Origin: Cyclobacteriaceae bacterium
Lineage (GTDB): Bacteria > Bacteroidota > Bacteroidia > Cytophagales > Cyclobacteriaceae
Length of the DNA stretch: 49,302 bases
Assembly: GCA_027533395.1 (NCBI GenBank)
Contig: JAPZUF010000034.1
Span: forward strand, 1-49,302
Direction of reading: 5' to 3'
Both the position numbers and the translations under genes were made by a program. The notes beneath the pieces were generated by a model. The model was not told where the DNA came from and made no database searches. It was given only the letters and a program-made list of their open reading frames with translations. This document shows, in pieces, positions 17,840 through 26,653 of this stretch (the stretch's first letter is position 1; every line of letters starts with the position of its first letter).

Positions 17840-19066
17840 TTAAAAAATTGTGTAACCGAAGATTAGGTTATTACTAGTATAGTTTGCAAAAGAACCAGCA
17901 AAACCAAACTTCAAATCTTTTGTTGTATGGTATCGATATTCTACACTTATTTTACTCTTATATCTATACCCAACTCCAAATATCAAGTTTCTACTAACCT
18001 TTATATCGAATTTTTCGATTGTGGAACCATCTGCTCTATATAAATTTGCCATTGTCTCTCCAAAAAGATGAAAATTATACTGAGCGTTAACAAAGACAGA
18101 GGAATTTTTACCGATAAAAAAATAATGCCTGAATCCGAGAGGTAATTCCCATGCATTATATCGTACATCTAAATTTACTTCTCCCCCAATGTAATTGTTG
18201 TTAGGAACTTTTCTAAGAAAATTGTTTGAATGATAATTTGGCTCTACAATGAATGACCATTTTCCATTATTAAATGGAAGTAAGAATTCTGCTTCCAAAC
18301 CAAATCTAAATGTAAAACTCTCATTAAATGAATACTCAATATTTTTTGTATAATCATTATTGGTTATCAACTTGTTAATTGTTAATCCTGATCTGATATT
18401 TAGATTTAAAAAATTTCTTTTTTGTAATTCGTTATAATTTACAATTTGCTCTTTATGATACTGATTATACAATTCAAACATTTTTAAAAGTGAGCTTCTA
18501 TCGTAGCGAACAGATTTAAAATCTCGGATTGTGAAAGCTGGGCAATCCAGTTCTAACTTTAACTGCTGTCGAAATGTTGTGTTGTAAGCTACTTCATTAT
18601 TAGCATAACTTAAATAGGGTTTATATATTAGTTGACGAATACTGTTATCATTCAATTTAAAAAAATAGCGAGTTAAATTTTTTTCGGAATAAGAATACAA
18701 ACTTGCTTTTCCTTCAATTATAACCTTAAGCAGTAAAACCTTAATTGTAAATTCTGGGTCCCTTACTTTAGAAATCTTATCTAAATCTTTTACTGAATAA
18801 TCAATCTCTACTTCAGCACGTATGAATTTAGAAACTCCACTTATACCAAACTCTTTTATTGTATGACCGGAAATGATTTTTATTTCTTCTGAGTCCTTCA
18901 ACTTTACTTCTATTTCTTTTGGATTACTTTTCCAATCATAATTCTTTATAAGGCACTCAAGACGTTCATTATCATCGGTAATAAAATAGCCATTCTCAAA
19001 TTTTATTTGTGCAACAGATTGAAACCCTGCAGCTGAAAAGAAAATTAAAAGGTAGAATTTCCACAT
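17840..19066 (-). CDS. Secreted / outer-membrane beta-barrel protein, function unknown
   Basis: The 408-residue protein has a signal peptide (MWKFYLLIFFSAAGFQSVAQ). The N-terminal part carries a short domain common in Bacteroidota exported proteins (GYFITDDNERLECLIKNYDW, then VKLKDSEEIKI). The C-terminal half has alternating aromatic/polar strands ending in phenylalanine (LIFGYTIF), as expected for an outer-membrane barrel. The ligand is unknown. It has its own promoter upstream at 19093-19124. Confidence 0.72.
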   Translation of the reverse strand: MWKFYLLIFFSAAGFQSVAQIKFENGYFITDDNERLECLIKNYDWKSNPKEIEVKLKDSEEIKIISGHTIKEFGISGVSKFIRAEVEIDYSVKDLDKISKVRDPEFTIKVLLLKVIIEGKASLYSYSEKNLTRYFFKLNDNSIRQLIYKPYLSYANNEVAYNTTFRQQLKLELDCPAFTIRDFKSVRYDRSSLLKMFELYNQYHKEQIVNYNELQKRNFLNLNIRSGLTINKLITNNDYTKNIEYSFNESFTFRFGLEAEFLLPFNNGKWSFIVEPNYHSNNFLRKVPNNNYIGGEVNLDVRYNAWELPLGFRHYFFIGKNSSVFVNAQYNFHLFGETMANLYRADGSTIEKFDIKVSRNLIFGVGYRYKSKISVEYRYHTTKDLKFGFAGSFANYTSNNLIFGYTIF

Positions 19067-19092
19067 TGTTTAAAGCCCATTTTTTGTTAAAA

Positions 19093-19124
19093 CAAATATA
19101 GCTAAATGGAGCCTGAGTGTCGAA
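19093..19124 (-). promoter_or_regulatory. Promoter of the barrel-protein gene
   Basis: On the minus strand TATATTTG (19100 to 19093) matches TAnnTTTG exactly, with TTCG (19124 to 19121) 20 bases upstream as a near -33 element. Confidence 0.5.
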
Positions 19125-19261
19125 AATTGTTTCCTTTATATAATTTATGTTATTGTACGATTACCGAAAACTGGCAATAAAATGCTTACCATAGGATTAA
19201 CTTATGAATTAAATTAATAGCAAGCATATAGAGTAACAGTTTTCTAAAGATTTCAATCATC

Positions 19262-19295
19262 AACCAACTTTTGTTAACATTTACAAAAGTTGGTT
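19262..19295. terminator. Long perfect hairpin in the 19.07-19.37 kb intergenic region
   Basis: AACCAACTTTTGT (19262-19274) and ACAAAAGTTGGTT (19283-19295) form a 13-bp perfect stem with an 8-base loop. It lies between the barrel gene and tRNA-Arg and no gene ends next to it. The rest of the 300-base gap shows no reading frame. A short non-coding RNA ending here is possible but unsupported. Confidence 0.5.
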
Positions 19296-19338
19296 TCCTT
19301 AAATCTATATGCTGGATTTGGATTTCTAAGTATAATTA

Positions 19339-19365
19339 AAAAAGGAGCCATGAAGACTCCTTTTT
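19339..19365 (-). terminator. Terminator of tRNA-Arg
   Basis: AAAAAGGAG and CTCCTTTTT are perfect arms with a 9-base loop immediately downstream of the tRNA on the minus strand. Confidence 0.8.
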
Positions 19366-19368
19366 AAG

Positions 19369-19442
19369 TGCACTCGCAGGGATTCAAACCCCGAACCTTC
19401 TGATCCGTAGTCAGATGCTCTATTCAATTGAGCTACGAGTGC
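19369..19442 (-). tRNA. tRNA-Arg (anticodon ACG)
   Basis: The minus strand folds into a complete cloverleaf: acceptor GCACTCG/CGAGTGC, D arm GCTC/GAGC, anticodon stem TCTGA/TCAGA with loop CTACGGA (anticodon ACG), and T arm CGGGG/CCCTG with one G-T pair. The CCA end is not encoded; the bases after the acceptor read ACT, so only the discriminator A is included. It reads CGN arginine codons after A34-to-inosine editing. Confidence 0.95.
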
Positions 19443-19490
19443 GAACGGGGTGCAAAAATAAAGAATAATTTAACTCATCCAAAAACGTTA

Positions 19491-19521
19491 TTGGCTATAG
19501 TCTATAAAAAACATATTTTTG
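19491..19521 (+). promoter_or_regulatory. Promoter of the gene at 19552
   Basis: TTGG at 19491-19494 and TATTTTTG at 19514-19521 (exact TAnnTTTG) are 19 bases apart. Transcription would start about 25 bases before the ATG. Confidence 0.7.
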
Positions 19522-19551
19522 AACCTTATTTCATTTCTACAAACAAGAATA

Positions 19552-20328
19552 ATGAAGCATTTAGCAATCTTAATCGTTTTGGTAGCCTCTTTTTCAGTGG
19601 CTTTTTCTCAAAAAACAGACAAATCAAAGGGTTTGCCCAACATTCCGGGTTCCTTCCAAATTGATTATGGGTTCAATCGACTTACCTCAAAGCCTAACGA
19701 TATTCGCATCGGTTTCTGGGGTTCGCGTTCTCTAAATGTCTATTATATGTACGATATACGTCTGGGCGATAGCAAATTCAGCGTTCACCCTGGCATTGGT
19801 TTTGGCTTCGACCGTTATAAGTTCATTAATTATCGAAAGCAATATCGCGTAAATGGCAGAGACACTACCGTTACACGTAACACGCCAACCTTAATTGTTG
19901 ATCAAAATGGAAATAGTCAGTTTTTGCAATCAGCTCTTTTAGTTTATGGTGCTAACGATTCTTTAAGAAGCGTGAAAAAGTCCATGCTAACCATGACTTA
20001 CCTGGATATACCTTTAGAATTCAGATTCAGCACCAACCCTTACGATCCGGCTCGTAGTTTTAAAGTAGCCATCGGTGGTCGCGTGGGTTTTTTAGTGAAT
20101 GCACACACAAAAATTAAATATGCCGATGATGGCGAAAACAAAAAGATAAAAGACAACCAGAATTTTAACCTCACTCCTATTCGCTACTCAGCAACATTAA
20201 GAATGGGCGTAGGTAATTTCAGTTGGTTTTTACACTATAACCTTAATCCTTTGTTCGAAAAAGACAAAGGACCAGCAAGAACTGATGCCGGTAGTTATAC
20301 CATCGGTATTTCGTTGGCTGGATTTTAG
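19552..20328 (+). CDS. Porin-like outer-membrane beta-barrel protein
   Basis: The start is set at the ATG at 19552 (258 residues), because it begins a clean signal peptide (MKHLAILIVLVASFSVAFSQ); an earlier start adds 11 residues. The mature part has a barrel pattern with Gly/aromatic strands (VHPGIGFGFDRYKF), a run of short polar loops and a C-terminal strand ending GISLAGF. It resembles the Bacteroidota PorT-type outer-membrane barrels, without a diagnostic motif. It stands alone behind its own promoter and ends 1 base before the convergent YkgJ gene. Confidence 0.78.
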   Translation: MKHLAILIVLVASFSVAFSQKTDKSKGLPNIPGSFQIDYGFNRLTSKPNDIRIGFWGSRSLNVYYMYDIRLGDSKFSVHPGIGFGFDRYKFINYRKQYRVNGRDTTVTRNTPTLIVDQNGNSQFLQSALLVYGANDSLRSVKKSMLTMTYLDIPLEFRFSTNPYDPARSFKVAIGGRVGFLVNAHTKIKYADDGENKKIKDNQNFNLTPIRYSATLRMGVGNFSWFLHYNLNPLFEKDKGPARTDAGSYTIGISLAGF

Positions 20329-20329
20329 T

Positions 20330-20830
20330 TTAAAAAGAAATCGATTTGAGTTTTTCGGTGATGTGTAATACCGCAGGACAAACCAACGTGTTCTTATAAG
20401 TCAACTCCATAATCTGAACCACTTTTTTACGATCTGTGTGTGGATATTCTCTGCATGCCTTCGGTCGTGACTCGTAAATCGAACAATAATTTTCGCTGTC
20501 TAAGAAAGGACAAGGTGCTTGTTGCAATACATAATCTTTGTCTTCATCTATTCTTAAATACTTTTGGATAAAATCTCCGGGTTTCATGCGTAAAGCTTGG
20601 GCAGCACGTTCAATATCGGTTGGATAAAATATTGGACTCGTTGTTTTACAACAATTAGCACAAGCCAGGCAATCTATATGCTCTAAGGCTTCGTTGTGTA
20701 ATGCATGCACAACATCATCTAACTTTCTCGGGTTTTTCTTTTTTAGCGAAAGCAAAAACTTTTTATTCTCAGCTTGTTGCTTGTCTGTTTGCGTTTTTAC
20801 TTTATCCAACCAATTTACAGTTTCACTCAT
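20330..20830 (-). CDS. YkgJ-family cysteine-cluster protein
   Basis: The 166-residue protein has the family cysteine pattern: CLACANCCK around residue 55, then CPFLDSENYC and later a RPKACREYPH segment. These Cys residues probably bind zinc or an iron-sulfur cluster. The biochemical role of the family is unknown. It lies five bases after the HxlR regulator on the same strand, so the two are co-transcribed. Confidence 0.85.
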   Translation of the reverse strand: MSETVNWLDKVKTQTDKQQAENKKFLLSLKKKNPRKLDDVVHALHNEALEHIDCLACANCCKTTSPIFYPTDIERAAQALRMKPGDFIQKYLRIDEDKDYVLQQAPCPFLDSENYCSIYESRPKACREYPHTDRKKVVQIMELTYKNTLVCPAVLHITEKLKSISF

Positions 20831-20835
20831 AACGC

Positions 20836-21183
20836 TCAGCTATGTTTTACACCAAACTCTTTCATTAAATCAGTACCATATTTACGAAACATTTCAATAA
20901 TCGGAATAGCTTTTAAGCCACGTTTGGTTATAGTGTACTCCACCTTGGGTGGTACAACCGGGTAAACTTTTCTGCTGATGAATCCTTCAGCTTCTAATGT
21001 TCTTAAAACCGATGAAAGCATTTTATGCGTAATGTGCGGCAAGTCTTTTTTTAAATCGCTATACCGTAACGTTTTATCACGCAAGCGCCAAAGAATGGGC
21101 ATCTTCCATGTTCCACCAATCCTATCCATGGCAAACTCTACCGGGTTATAATAGATTTTCTTATCGTAAATAAAGTCGGGCAT
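20836..21183 (-). CDS. HxlR-family transcriptional regulator
   Basis: The 115-residue protein is a single winged helix of normal HxlR length. Family features are the N-terminal FAMDRIGGTWKMPILWRL, the RYSDLKKDLPHITHKMLSSV recognition region and the wing with a PKVEYTIT motif. HxlR proteins sense redox or reactive electrophiles such as aldehydes and quinones. It is divergent from the DJ-1/hydrolase operon, with a palindromic operator between them, so that operon is its likely target. Confidence 0.92.
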   Translation of the reverse strand: MPDFIYDKKIYYNPVEFAMDRIGGTWKMPILWRLRDKTLRYSDLKKDLPHITHKMLSSVLRTLEAEGFISRKVYPVVPPKVEYTITKRGLKAIPIIEMFRKYGTDLMKEFGVKHS

Positions 21184-21241
21184 GGCGTTAGCAATGTTAA
21201 ATTTTTCAACAAATATCGAAGAAACTATTCAAATCACTTAT

Positions 21242-21259
21242 ACTTTCTATTTAGAAAGT
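21242..21259. promoter_or_regulatory. Palindromic operator between hxlR and the DJ-1 operon
   Basis: ACTTTCTATTTAGAAAGT is a perfect inverted repeat of 8 bases with a 2-base centre, in the 146-base gap between divergent starts. The layout suits a dimeric HxlR regulator controlling both directions. Confidence 0.7.
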
Positions 21260-21329
21260 GACACACTAAAAAGGTAATATATTGATTTACGGATGATATG
21301 CTTTCAATTTTGAATAAAATTCAAAAAAT

Positions 21330-22838
21330 ATGAAAGCACTCCAGATTCTTTTACTACTCTTATTTTCATTCTTTTCGCAAGCACAACACAATGCCGGAGG
21401 AAATGGAAAAGTTTTACTCATTGCATCCAATCCATCCGTAAGCAAACAAACCGGATGGCCTATCGGTGTTTGGTATGCCGAAGTAGCCCACCCCTATTGG
21501 GAATTTACTGAAGCAGGTTATGCCGTAGATATTGCCAGCCCCGAAGGTGGCGAAATAAAATTTGATTCCTTCAGCGACCCTGAAGATGCTAGCCAATACG
21601 CAGCCTTCGATTACCTATCTTTAGGTTTTAAGAAAGATGTGGCGAAGCAGTCACTAGTAAAAAATACACTCAAACTTTCTCAAGTTAATCCTAATCACTA
21701 TAAAGCTATTTTTGTTTGCGGTGGACAAGGACCTATGTACACTTTTGTAGATAACGCTGAGCTACATACTTTCTTTGTTAATTTTTACTTAACCGGAAAA
21801 CCTACGGCAGCTATTTGTCATGGCACTGTAATCTTACTCAAAACAAAATTATCGAATGGAAAATTTTTAGTAGAAGGCAAACGTTGGACGGGCTTCGCTT
21901 CTGCTGAAGAACAATACGCAGATAATTATGTAGGCATGCAAATTCAACCGTTTAGAATTGAAGATGAAGCGAGAAAAATGCCTAACAGTAAATTTGAAGT
22001 TGGCGCACCATTCTCTGCATTTGCTGTTCAAGATGGTAACCTGATTACCGGTCAGCAACAAAACTCAGGCTCAGCTGCTGCTCGATTGGTTATTCAGGAA
22101 TTAGAAAAACAAAAGAAGAATTATCCTACTTATGTATTGGTACATGGTGCCTGGGCCGATGAAAGCGCTTGGGGAAATGTTAAGCCTGCGCTAGCTACAC
22201 AAGCCAATGTCGTTACTGTTAATTTACCTGCACATGGTTTAGATTTTACAAAACCTAATCAGGTAAGTTTAAAAGATTACACCAACAAAGTAATTGAAAC
22301 CATTAACCAACAACCCGGTAAAGTAATTTTAGTGGGGCACAGCATGGCAGGCGTAGTTATCTCACAAGTGGCAGAAAGTATTCCTCAGAAAATTGATAAG
22401 CTCATTTATGTATCTGCTTATTTACCAAGCCATGGAGAAGATTTGCTTACACTATCCAAACAAGATAAACAAAGTTTAGTTGGCAATGCGTTAGTTTTTA
22501 ATGCTGACTATTCAGCTGCAACGATAAAAAAAGAAACTATCGCTCCGGCAGTATGTGCCGACTGCCCCGATTGGATGAAAGAAGTATTGGTGAAATACCA
22601 CAAAGAAGAACCTACCAAACCATTGGGAGAAAAAGTTACGCTATCAGCTAATAAGTTTGGAAGTGTGCCTAAGTATTACATCCATACGACACAAGATGCA
22701 GCCGTTGGTTACGAACTGCAAAAACAAATGGTAAAACAAAATGGTAAAATCATTAAAACCTTCAACATCGAAAGTGGACACTTACCTTTTGTAACTAAGT
22801 CTGCTGAGTTTGTAACTATTTTACAATCGTTGAAGTGA
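21330..22838 (+). CDS. Secreted fusion of DJ-1/PfpI domain and alpha/beta hydrolase
   Basis: The 502-residue protein starts with a signal peptide (MKALQILLLLLFSFFSQAQ). Residues about 25-245 form a DJ-1/PfpI domain with the nucleophile elbow AAICHGT (Cys163, His164), as in class I glutamine-amidotransferase-like and glyoxalase III proteins. Residues about 265-500 form an alpha/beta hydrolase with the oxyanion HGAWADESAW, nucleophile elbow GHSMAG (Ser338) and a likely catalytic His484 (SGHLPF). Each half is of full length. It leads a three-gene operon with overlapping stop/start and lies opposite an HxlR regulator, suggesting detoxification of reactive carbonyls outside the cytoplasm. Confidence 0.87.
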   Translation: MKALQILLLLLFSFFSQAQHNAGGNGKVLLIASNPSVSKQTGWPIGVWYAEVAHPYWEFTEAGYAVDIASPEGGEIKFDSFSDPEDASQYAAFDYLSLGFKKDVAKQSLVKNTLKLSQVNPNHYKAIFVCGGQGPMYTFVDNAELHTFFVNFYLTGKPTAAICHGTVILLKTKLSNGKFLVEGKRWTGFASAEEQYADNYVGMQIQPFRIEDEARKMPNSKFEVGAPFSAFAVQDGNLITGQQQNSGSAAARLVIQELEKQKKNYPTYVLVHGAWADESAWGNVKPALATQANVVTVNLPAHGLDFTKPNQVSLKDYTNKVIETINQQPGKVILVGHSMAGVVISQVAESIPQKIDKLIYVSAYLPSHGEDLLTLSKQDKQSLVGNALVFNADYSAATIKKETIAPAVCADCPDWMKEVLVKYHKEEPTKPLGEKVTLSANKFGSVPKYYIHTTQDAAVGYELQKQMVKQNGKIIKTFNIESGHLPFVTKSAEFVTILQSLK

Positions 22839-23596
22839 AAAGAAATATTTTTTTCATCTTATTATTTATATTCATTCGGTTGAGCGCAAATGCTCAACTG
22901 ACTGAATATGATACCATCAAAACAGGTTATCGTTTCTCCAGCAATGGCTCGTGGATCACCGGAAACGTTGAGCGTTTGATTCTAAATAATCAGTTTGATT
23001 TTATCAGAAATGGAAAAAATTTCAGTTTTAAATCAAGTAACCAATACACCTACGGTACCATTTTTAAAAGAGAAACAGAAAATGATTTCTTTCTTCGAAA
23101 CTTTCTTTATCATAACTATAAAAACAAAGTTTATCCGTACGCCATGCTTTGGTTTCAAAGTTCGAAAAGACAATTGCTTAACCAACGATGGCAAAGTGGA
23201 TTGGGTATAACGTATCGCGTATTGCAACAAAATAAATTCATCATAAAAACTTCTGTAACGCTCAGCTATGAAACTTCTATCTATGAAAGCAATCAATTTA
23301 ATTTTATACCGGAAGGAGTAAGCGAGCAAACAGTAAATTGTTGGCGTGGCACAGGTAGAGTCTGGGGCGTCTATCAACATAAAAAACTAAAAATATCGAA
23401 CGAAAGTTGGTACCAGCAAGCCACAAGCGATGCAAACAATTACAGATTGTTAAGTCAAACTCAAGTAGATTATGCCATAAGCAAACGATTAAGTTTCAGA
23501 ACACAATTTCAATACATGTATGAAAATCTGGTGGTATCGCGCGTAAAGAAAGAAGACAAAATGCTTACATTCGGATTAGCAATAGGAAATTTTTAA
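22835..23596 (+). CDS. Outer-membrane protein, DUF481-like
   Basis: The 253-residue protein starts at a GTG overlapping the previous stop (GTGA), so it is translationally coupled. It has a signal peptide (FFILLFIFIRLSANAQ) and a barrel pattern of Trp/Tyr-rich strands. The early GSWITGNVERLILNN motif and the C-terminal FGLAIGNF resemble the DUF481 family. Function is unknown; a pore or anchor for the neighbouring secreted enzyme is a guess. Confidence 0.65.
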   Translation: MKRNIFFILLFIFIRLSANAQLTEYDTIKTGYRFSSNGSWITGNVERLILNNQFDFIRNGKNFSFKSSNQYTYGTIFKRETENDFFLRNFLYHNYKNKVYPYAMLWFQSSKRQLLNQRWQSGLGITYRVLQQNKFIIKTSVTLSYETSIYESNQFNFIPEGVSEQTVNCWRGTGRVWGVYQHKKLKISNESWYQQATSDANNYRLLSQTQVDYAISKRLSFRTQFQYMYENLVVSRVKKEDKMLTFGLAIGNF

Positions 23597-23597
23597 T

Positions 23598-24212
23598 ATG
23601 AAGATCAGTATCATAGGAAGTGGAAATGTAGGCATGGCCCTAGCTTCCGGTTTAAAAAAAGCAAAACATGAAGTAGCTTTCGCAGTTAGAAATCCTTTAT
23701 CCTTTAAAGGTAAAGAAGAAGCAAGCAAACAAAACATAGCGGTAATTCCTTTAACCGATGCAGCTCAATTTTCAGAAGTCATCATCATCGCAGCTGTTCC
23801 ACAAGCTGTAAAAGAAATAGCAACTGCATTAGGTAATGTAGAAAATGTAATTATCGTAGATGCAATGAACTCAGTTCGAGTAAAACCCGAACCCTTTCAA
23901 AATACCACAGAAGCATTGATGCAGTTAACTAACAGTAAAAAAATTGTAAAATGTTTTAATAGTACCGGTGCCGAAAATATGGCTAATCCGCATTATCCAT
24001 TAGCAGCTGCGGATATGTTTATCGCTGGCGACAACCAAGAAGCCAAAGATATTGTGCGAAAACTCGCACAAGACATTGGCTTTGGTGAAGTCTATAATTT
24101 TGGAGGAAGTACTCAATTTAATTTGATGGAGCAATTTGCTTTATCGTGGATCAACCTTGCCATTATGCAAGGCCATGGACGAAACATTGCATTTAAAGTA
24201 ATGAAGCGATAA
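23598..24212 (+). CDS. NADPH-dependent F420-reductase-like oxidoreductase
   Basis: The 204-residue protein begins with a Rossmann dinucleotide motif (IIGSGNVGMALASGL) and continues with the AVRNP phosphate-binding pocket typical of NADP. The family (F420-dependent NADP reductase / ProC-like fold) includes enzymes using F420 or other hydride partners; in Bacteroidota, which lack F420, the partner is unknown. It follows the barrel gene by one base, third in the HxlR-adjacent operon. Its stop lies inside a palindrome that acts as the terminator. Confidence 0.82.
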   Translation: MKISIIGSGNVGMALASGLKKAKHEVAFAVRNPLSFKGKEEASKQNIAVIPLTDAAQFSEVIIIAAVPQAVKEIATALGNVENVIIVDAMNSVRVKPEPFQNTTEALMQLTNSKKIVKCFNSTGAENMANPHYPLAAADMFIAGDNQEAKDIVRKLAQDIGFGEVYNFGGSTQFNLMEQFALSWINLAIMQGHGRNIAFKVMKR

Positions 24213-24230
24213 CTATCGCTTCATGCTTTT
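24201..24230. terminator. Bidirectional terminator overlapping both stop codons
   Basis: ATGAAGCGATA (24201-24211) and TATCGCTTCAT (24214-24224) are perfect 11-base arms with a 2-base centre, followed by a T-run. They cover the last codons of the oxidoreductase gene and the stop of the convergent cold-shock gene. Confidence 0.7.
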
Positions 24231-24670
24231 TGAATTTTAGCAGCCTGCATACCCTTGTGTCCCATTTCAACATCAAACGTTACTTGGTCCGACTGGGCAA
24301 TGGAAAAATTAACAGAATTCTGATGGAAGAAAAATTCTTCACCTGATTTACCATCTTTTATAAAACCAAAACCTTTCGATGTATCAAAAAATTTAACAAC
24401 TCCCTTTCTGCGCACTTCCGGCTCCGATCCTCCTCTGTTTCTGGATGTTAACTCGATATCACTTTCTTTCGCTACAAACTTCTTGGTTACATCGGGTGGT
24501 GTTGTCGTCAAATTTCCATTCTCATCTACATAAGCAAACATTTCTTCTAAAGGTTTGCCTTCTTTGCTGGCATTTTTTCTTTCTTCTTTGCGTTGTTCTT
24601 TTTCCTTTCTCTGCTGTAATTTTTTCTTTTCTAATTCGCGCTTATTAAAAGTGTTAGATGATTTTGCCAT
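24221..24670 (-). CDS. Cold-shock domain protein with basic N-terminal extension
   Basis: The 149-residue protein is twice the length of a classical CspA. Residues 1-40 are almost pure Lys/Arg/Glu (helical, RNA-binding look); residues about 88-149 are a cold-shock domain with RNP1 KGFGFI (99-104) and RNP2 EFFFH. Cold-shock domains bind single-stranded RNA/DNA and melt mRNA structure. It is near a DEAD-box helicase and a second cold-shock domain, forming a cold-adaptation block. Confidence 0.85.
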   Translation of the reverse strand: MAKSSNTFNKRELEKKKLQQRKEKEQRKEERKNASKEGKPLEEMFAYVDENGNLTTTPPDVTKKFVAKESDIELTSRNRGGSEPEVRRKGVVKFFDTSKGFGFIKDGKSGEEFFFHQNSVNFSIAQSDQVTFDVEMGHKGMQAAKIQKA

Positions 24671-24690
24671 GCTTATTGATATTGGGTTAA

Positions 24691-25038
24691 TTATTGTTCT
24701 GCTTTGATTTGTGTTACTTGTAATTGAAAGTGTTTATCCATCGAAATCTCGAAACGATTAGCCTGGATTAACTCAGATCCTTTTTTCGATTGTTGCAACA
24801 TATTCAATAAATCCTGAGCGATTTCAGAATCTTTAATATTGTTTACAGCTTTGCGTTCAGCAATGTGTAAATTAAAACTGAAGCTTCCTTTTTTCTTTTC
24901 ATCCATGCTTTTGATTTCGTGCGACATCAACTTATAAGTTTGTGGTTCGCTTGCTGAATCAATTAATAATTTTAAAATGGCCGGACGATACTTGCTCCAT
25001 AATGGTGCGTACTTTCCTGTTACTACTGCTGAATACAT
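24691..25038 (-). CDS. Small conserved-looking protein, function unknown
   Basis: The 115-residue soluble protein has no signal peptide, is Lys/Ser-rich and has the pattern PLWSKYRPAILKLL near residue 15. It lies 20 bases before the cold-shock gene on the same strand, so it is probably co-transcribed. I recognise no domain. A role in the cold response is inferred from position only. Confidence 0.65.
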   Translation of the reverse strand: MYSAVVTGKYAPLWSKYRPAILKLLIDSASEPQTYKLMSHEIKSMDEKKKGSFSFNLHIAERKAVNNIKDSEIAQDLLNMLQQSKKGSELIQANRFEISMDKHFQLQVTQIKAEQ

Positions 25039-25519
25039 ATTTAATAATCTGGTAAAACATGAAATGACCCAATAAACATTCGGCCACTACTTATAGCAAT
25101 TGAATAAGATTAGAGATTGAAAGGCGAATCAGAAATTTTACGCGAATGAAATAAGTTTATAAAAGTACAAAACTATTTTCTAATTGTTATCAGAATGTAT
25201 GTTTTTGTTTCAATTCTCAAGTATTTCAGAGTTAAAATTGCATCGAACAGTTAAGAAATTCATTTTGTGTTAAAGCTTACTTGCTAACAACAATAGGTTT
25301 CACCATAAAAAATACCTATCTTTGATTATCAATTGCGGATTTTCTATTTACTGCTGATGAATGCGGTTCATTTATATCCACACTGATTTCAGATACTTCA
25401 TCTTATTAAGGAACTTTTCATCTTGAATTTCATTCTCTGATCAGATTTTAATTGTTGAAAACAATCTGAAAAAATCCAAACAAAGTGTTTGGGTCTTACA
25501 ATTTAATCTTAACACAGAA
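25039..25519 (+). promoter_or_regulatory. Divergent intergenic region and long leader of the helicase operon
   Basis: The 481-base gap is AT-rich and has no reading frame. TATCTTTG at 25317-25324 is an exact TAnnTTTG -7 box on the plus strand; the -33 position is weak. Transcription from it would give a leader of about 190 bases. The leader ends in hairpins, one with arms CCAAAC/GTTTGG (25476-25492) and another with TCAGAT/ATCTGA (25441-25469), close to the start codon. Long structured leaders are characteristic of cold-shock mRNAs. Confidence 0.5.
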
Positions 25520-26641
25520 ATGACATTCGATTCATTCCAATTGCATCCTGCATTGCAGAAAAGCATTGCATTAAAAAAGTACACAGCAGCAACACCTATT
25601 CAAGAACAAAGTATTCCTGCCATTTTAACGGGCAGCGATTTATTGGCAACTGCACAAACAGGTACAGGTAAAACAGCTTCTTTCTTAATTCCTATTTTTC
25701 AGAAATTAGTCAATCAAAAAATCAATCGCTCTCAATTACGCGCGCTTGTATTAGTACCTACAAGAGAATTAGCCGTACAGGTAGAAGAAGAAGGCAGACA
25801 ACTCGCTCAATTTCTTCCATTAAGATTTGCTTTAGTGTTTGGTGGTGTTTCTACCTTTCATCAAATCAAACAAATTAAAAGTGGTGTTGATGTAGTGATT
25901 GCAACCCCGGGGCGTTTACTCGATTTGATTCAACAAAAAGTTATCAATTTATCTGCTCTCAATACACTTGTGTTAGATGAAGCCGATCGCATGCTCGACA
26001 TGGGTTTCAGTAAAGACATTCATAAAATTTTAAAATACATTCCAGGCGATAGCCAGAAACTTTTGTTCTCTGCTACTTTACCTCCCGAAATCCAGGACAT
26101 CGCTAAAAATCTTTTGTACAAACCTGTTCACATTACGATAGAAAAAAAACCTGAACAAATTACCATTGAACAGACCGTTTACTATGTAAGCAAGGATAGC
26201 AAGAAAGCCTTGTTACGCCATGTTATTAAAGAACAAAGCATGAAGAATGTATTAGTGTTTGCCCGCACTAAACATGGCGCTGATAAAATTGTAAGAGACC
26301 TTGTTAAAAATGGCATTAGTGCAGAAGCAATCCACAGCAACAAATCACAAAATGCAAGACTAAAGGCTTTGCATAATTTTAAGGAAAATGCAACACGCGT
26401 TTTAGTAGCCACTGATATTGCCTCACGTGGTATCGACATTCAGCATTTACCTTATGTGATTAATTATGAAATGCCACAATCAACGGAAACCTATACGCAT
26501 AGAATAGGCAGAACAGGTCGGGCAGGAAACTTAGGCATAGCACTCTCCTTCTGCGACCCAGAAGAGAAAAAGCAATTAAAAAATATTTCGAAAGTTCATA
26601 ACGGAGCGATAGTAGTTAAAACACATCCTTTTCATTCATAA
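25520..26641 (+). CDS. DEAD-box RNA helicase (RhlE/CsdA-type, short)
   Basis: The 373-residue protein has all helicase motifs in order: Q-motif region ATPIQEQSIP, Walker A AQTGTGKT (45-52), PTREL, DEAD (153-156), SAT (FSATLPP), and motif VI HRIGRTGRAG. It is compact, with no C-terminal basic extension, as in RhlE. These helicases unwind RNA duplexes and help ribosome assembly and mRNA decay in the cold. It is the first gene of an operon with a desaturase-CSD fusion and an RRM protein. Confidence 0.93.
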   Translation: MTFDSFQLHPALQKSIALKKYTAATPIQEQSIPAILTGSDLLATAQTGTGKTASFLIPIFQKLVNQKINRSQLRALVLVPTRELAVQVEEEGRQLAQFLPLRFALVFGGVSTFHQIKQIKSGVDVVIATPGRLLDLIQQKVINLSALNTLVLDEADRMLDMGFSKDIHKILKYIPGDSQKLLFSATLPPEIQDIAKNLLYKPVHITIEKKPEQITIEQTVYYVSKDSKKALLRHVIKEQSMKNVLVFARTKHGADKIVRDLVKNGISAEAIHSNKSQNARLKALHNFKENATRVLVATDIASRGIDIQHLPYVINYEMPQSTETYTHRIGRTGRAGNLGIALSFCDPEEKKQLKNISKVHNGAIVVKTHPFHS

Positions 26642-26653
26642 TCTAAACAGAAT

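Noticed and set aside
19067-19369. A non-coding RNA ending at the 19262 hairpin
   Set aside because: The hairpin is strong but no promoter or known RNA fold is visible upstream; kept only as a hairpin.
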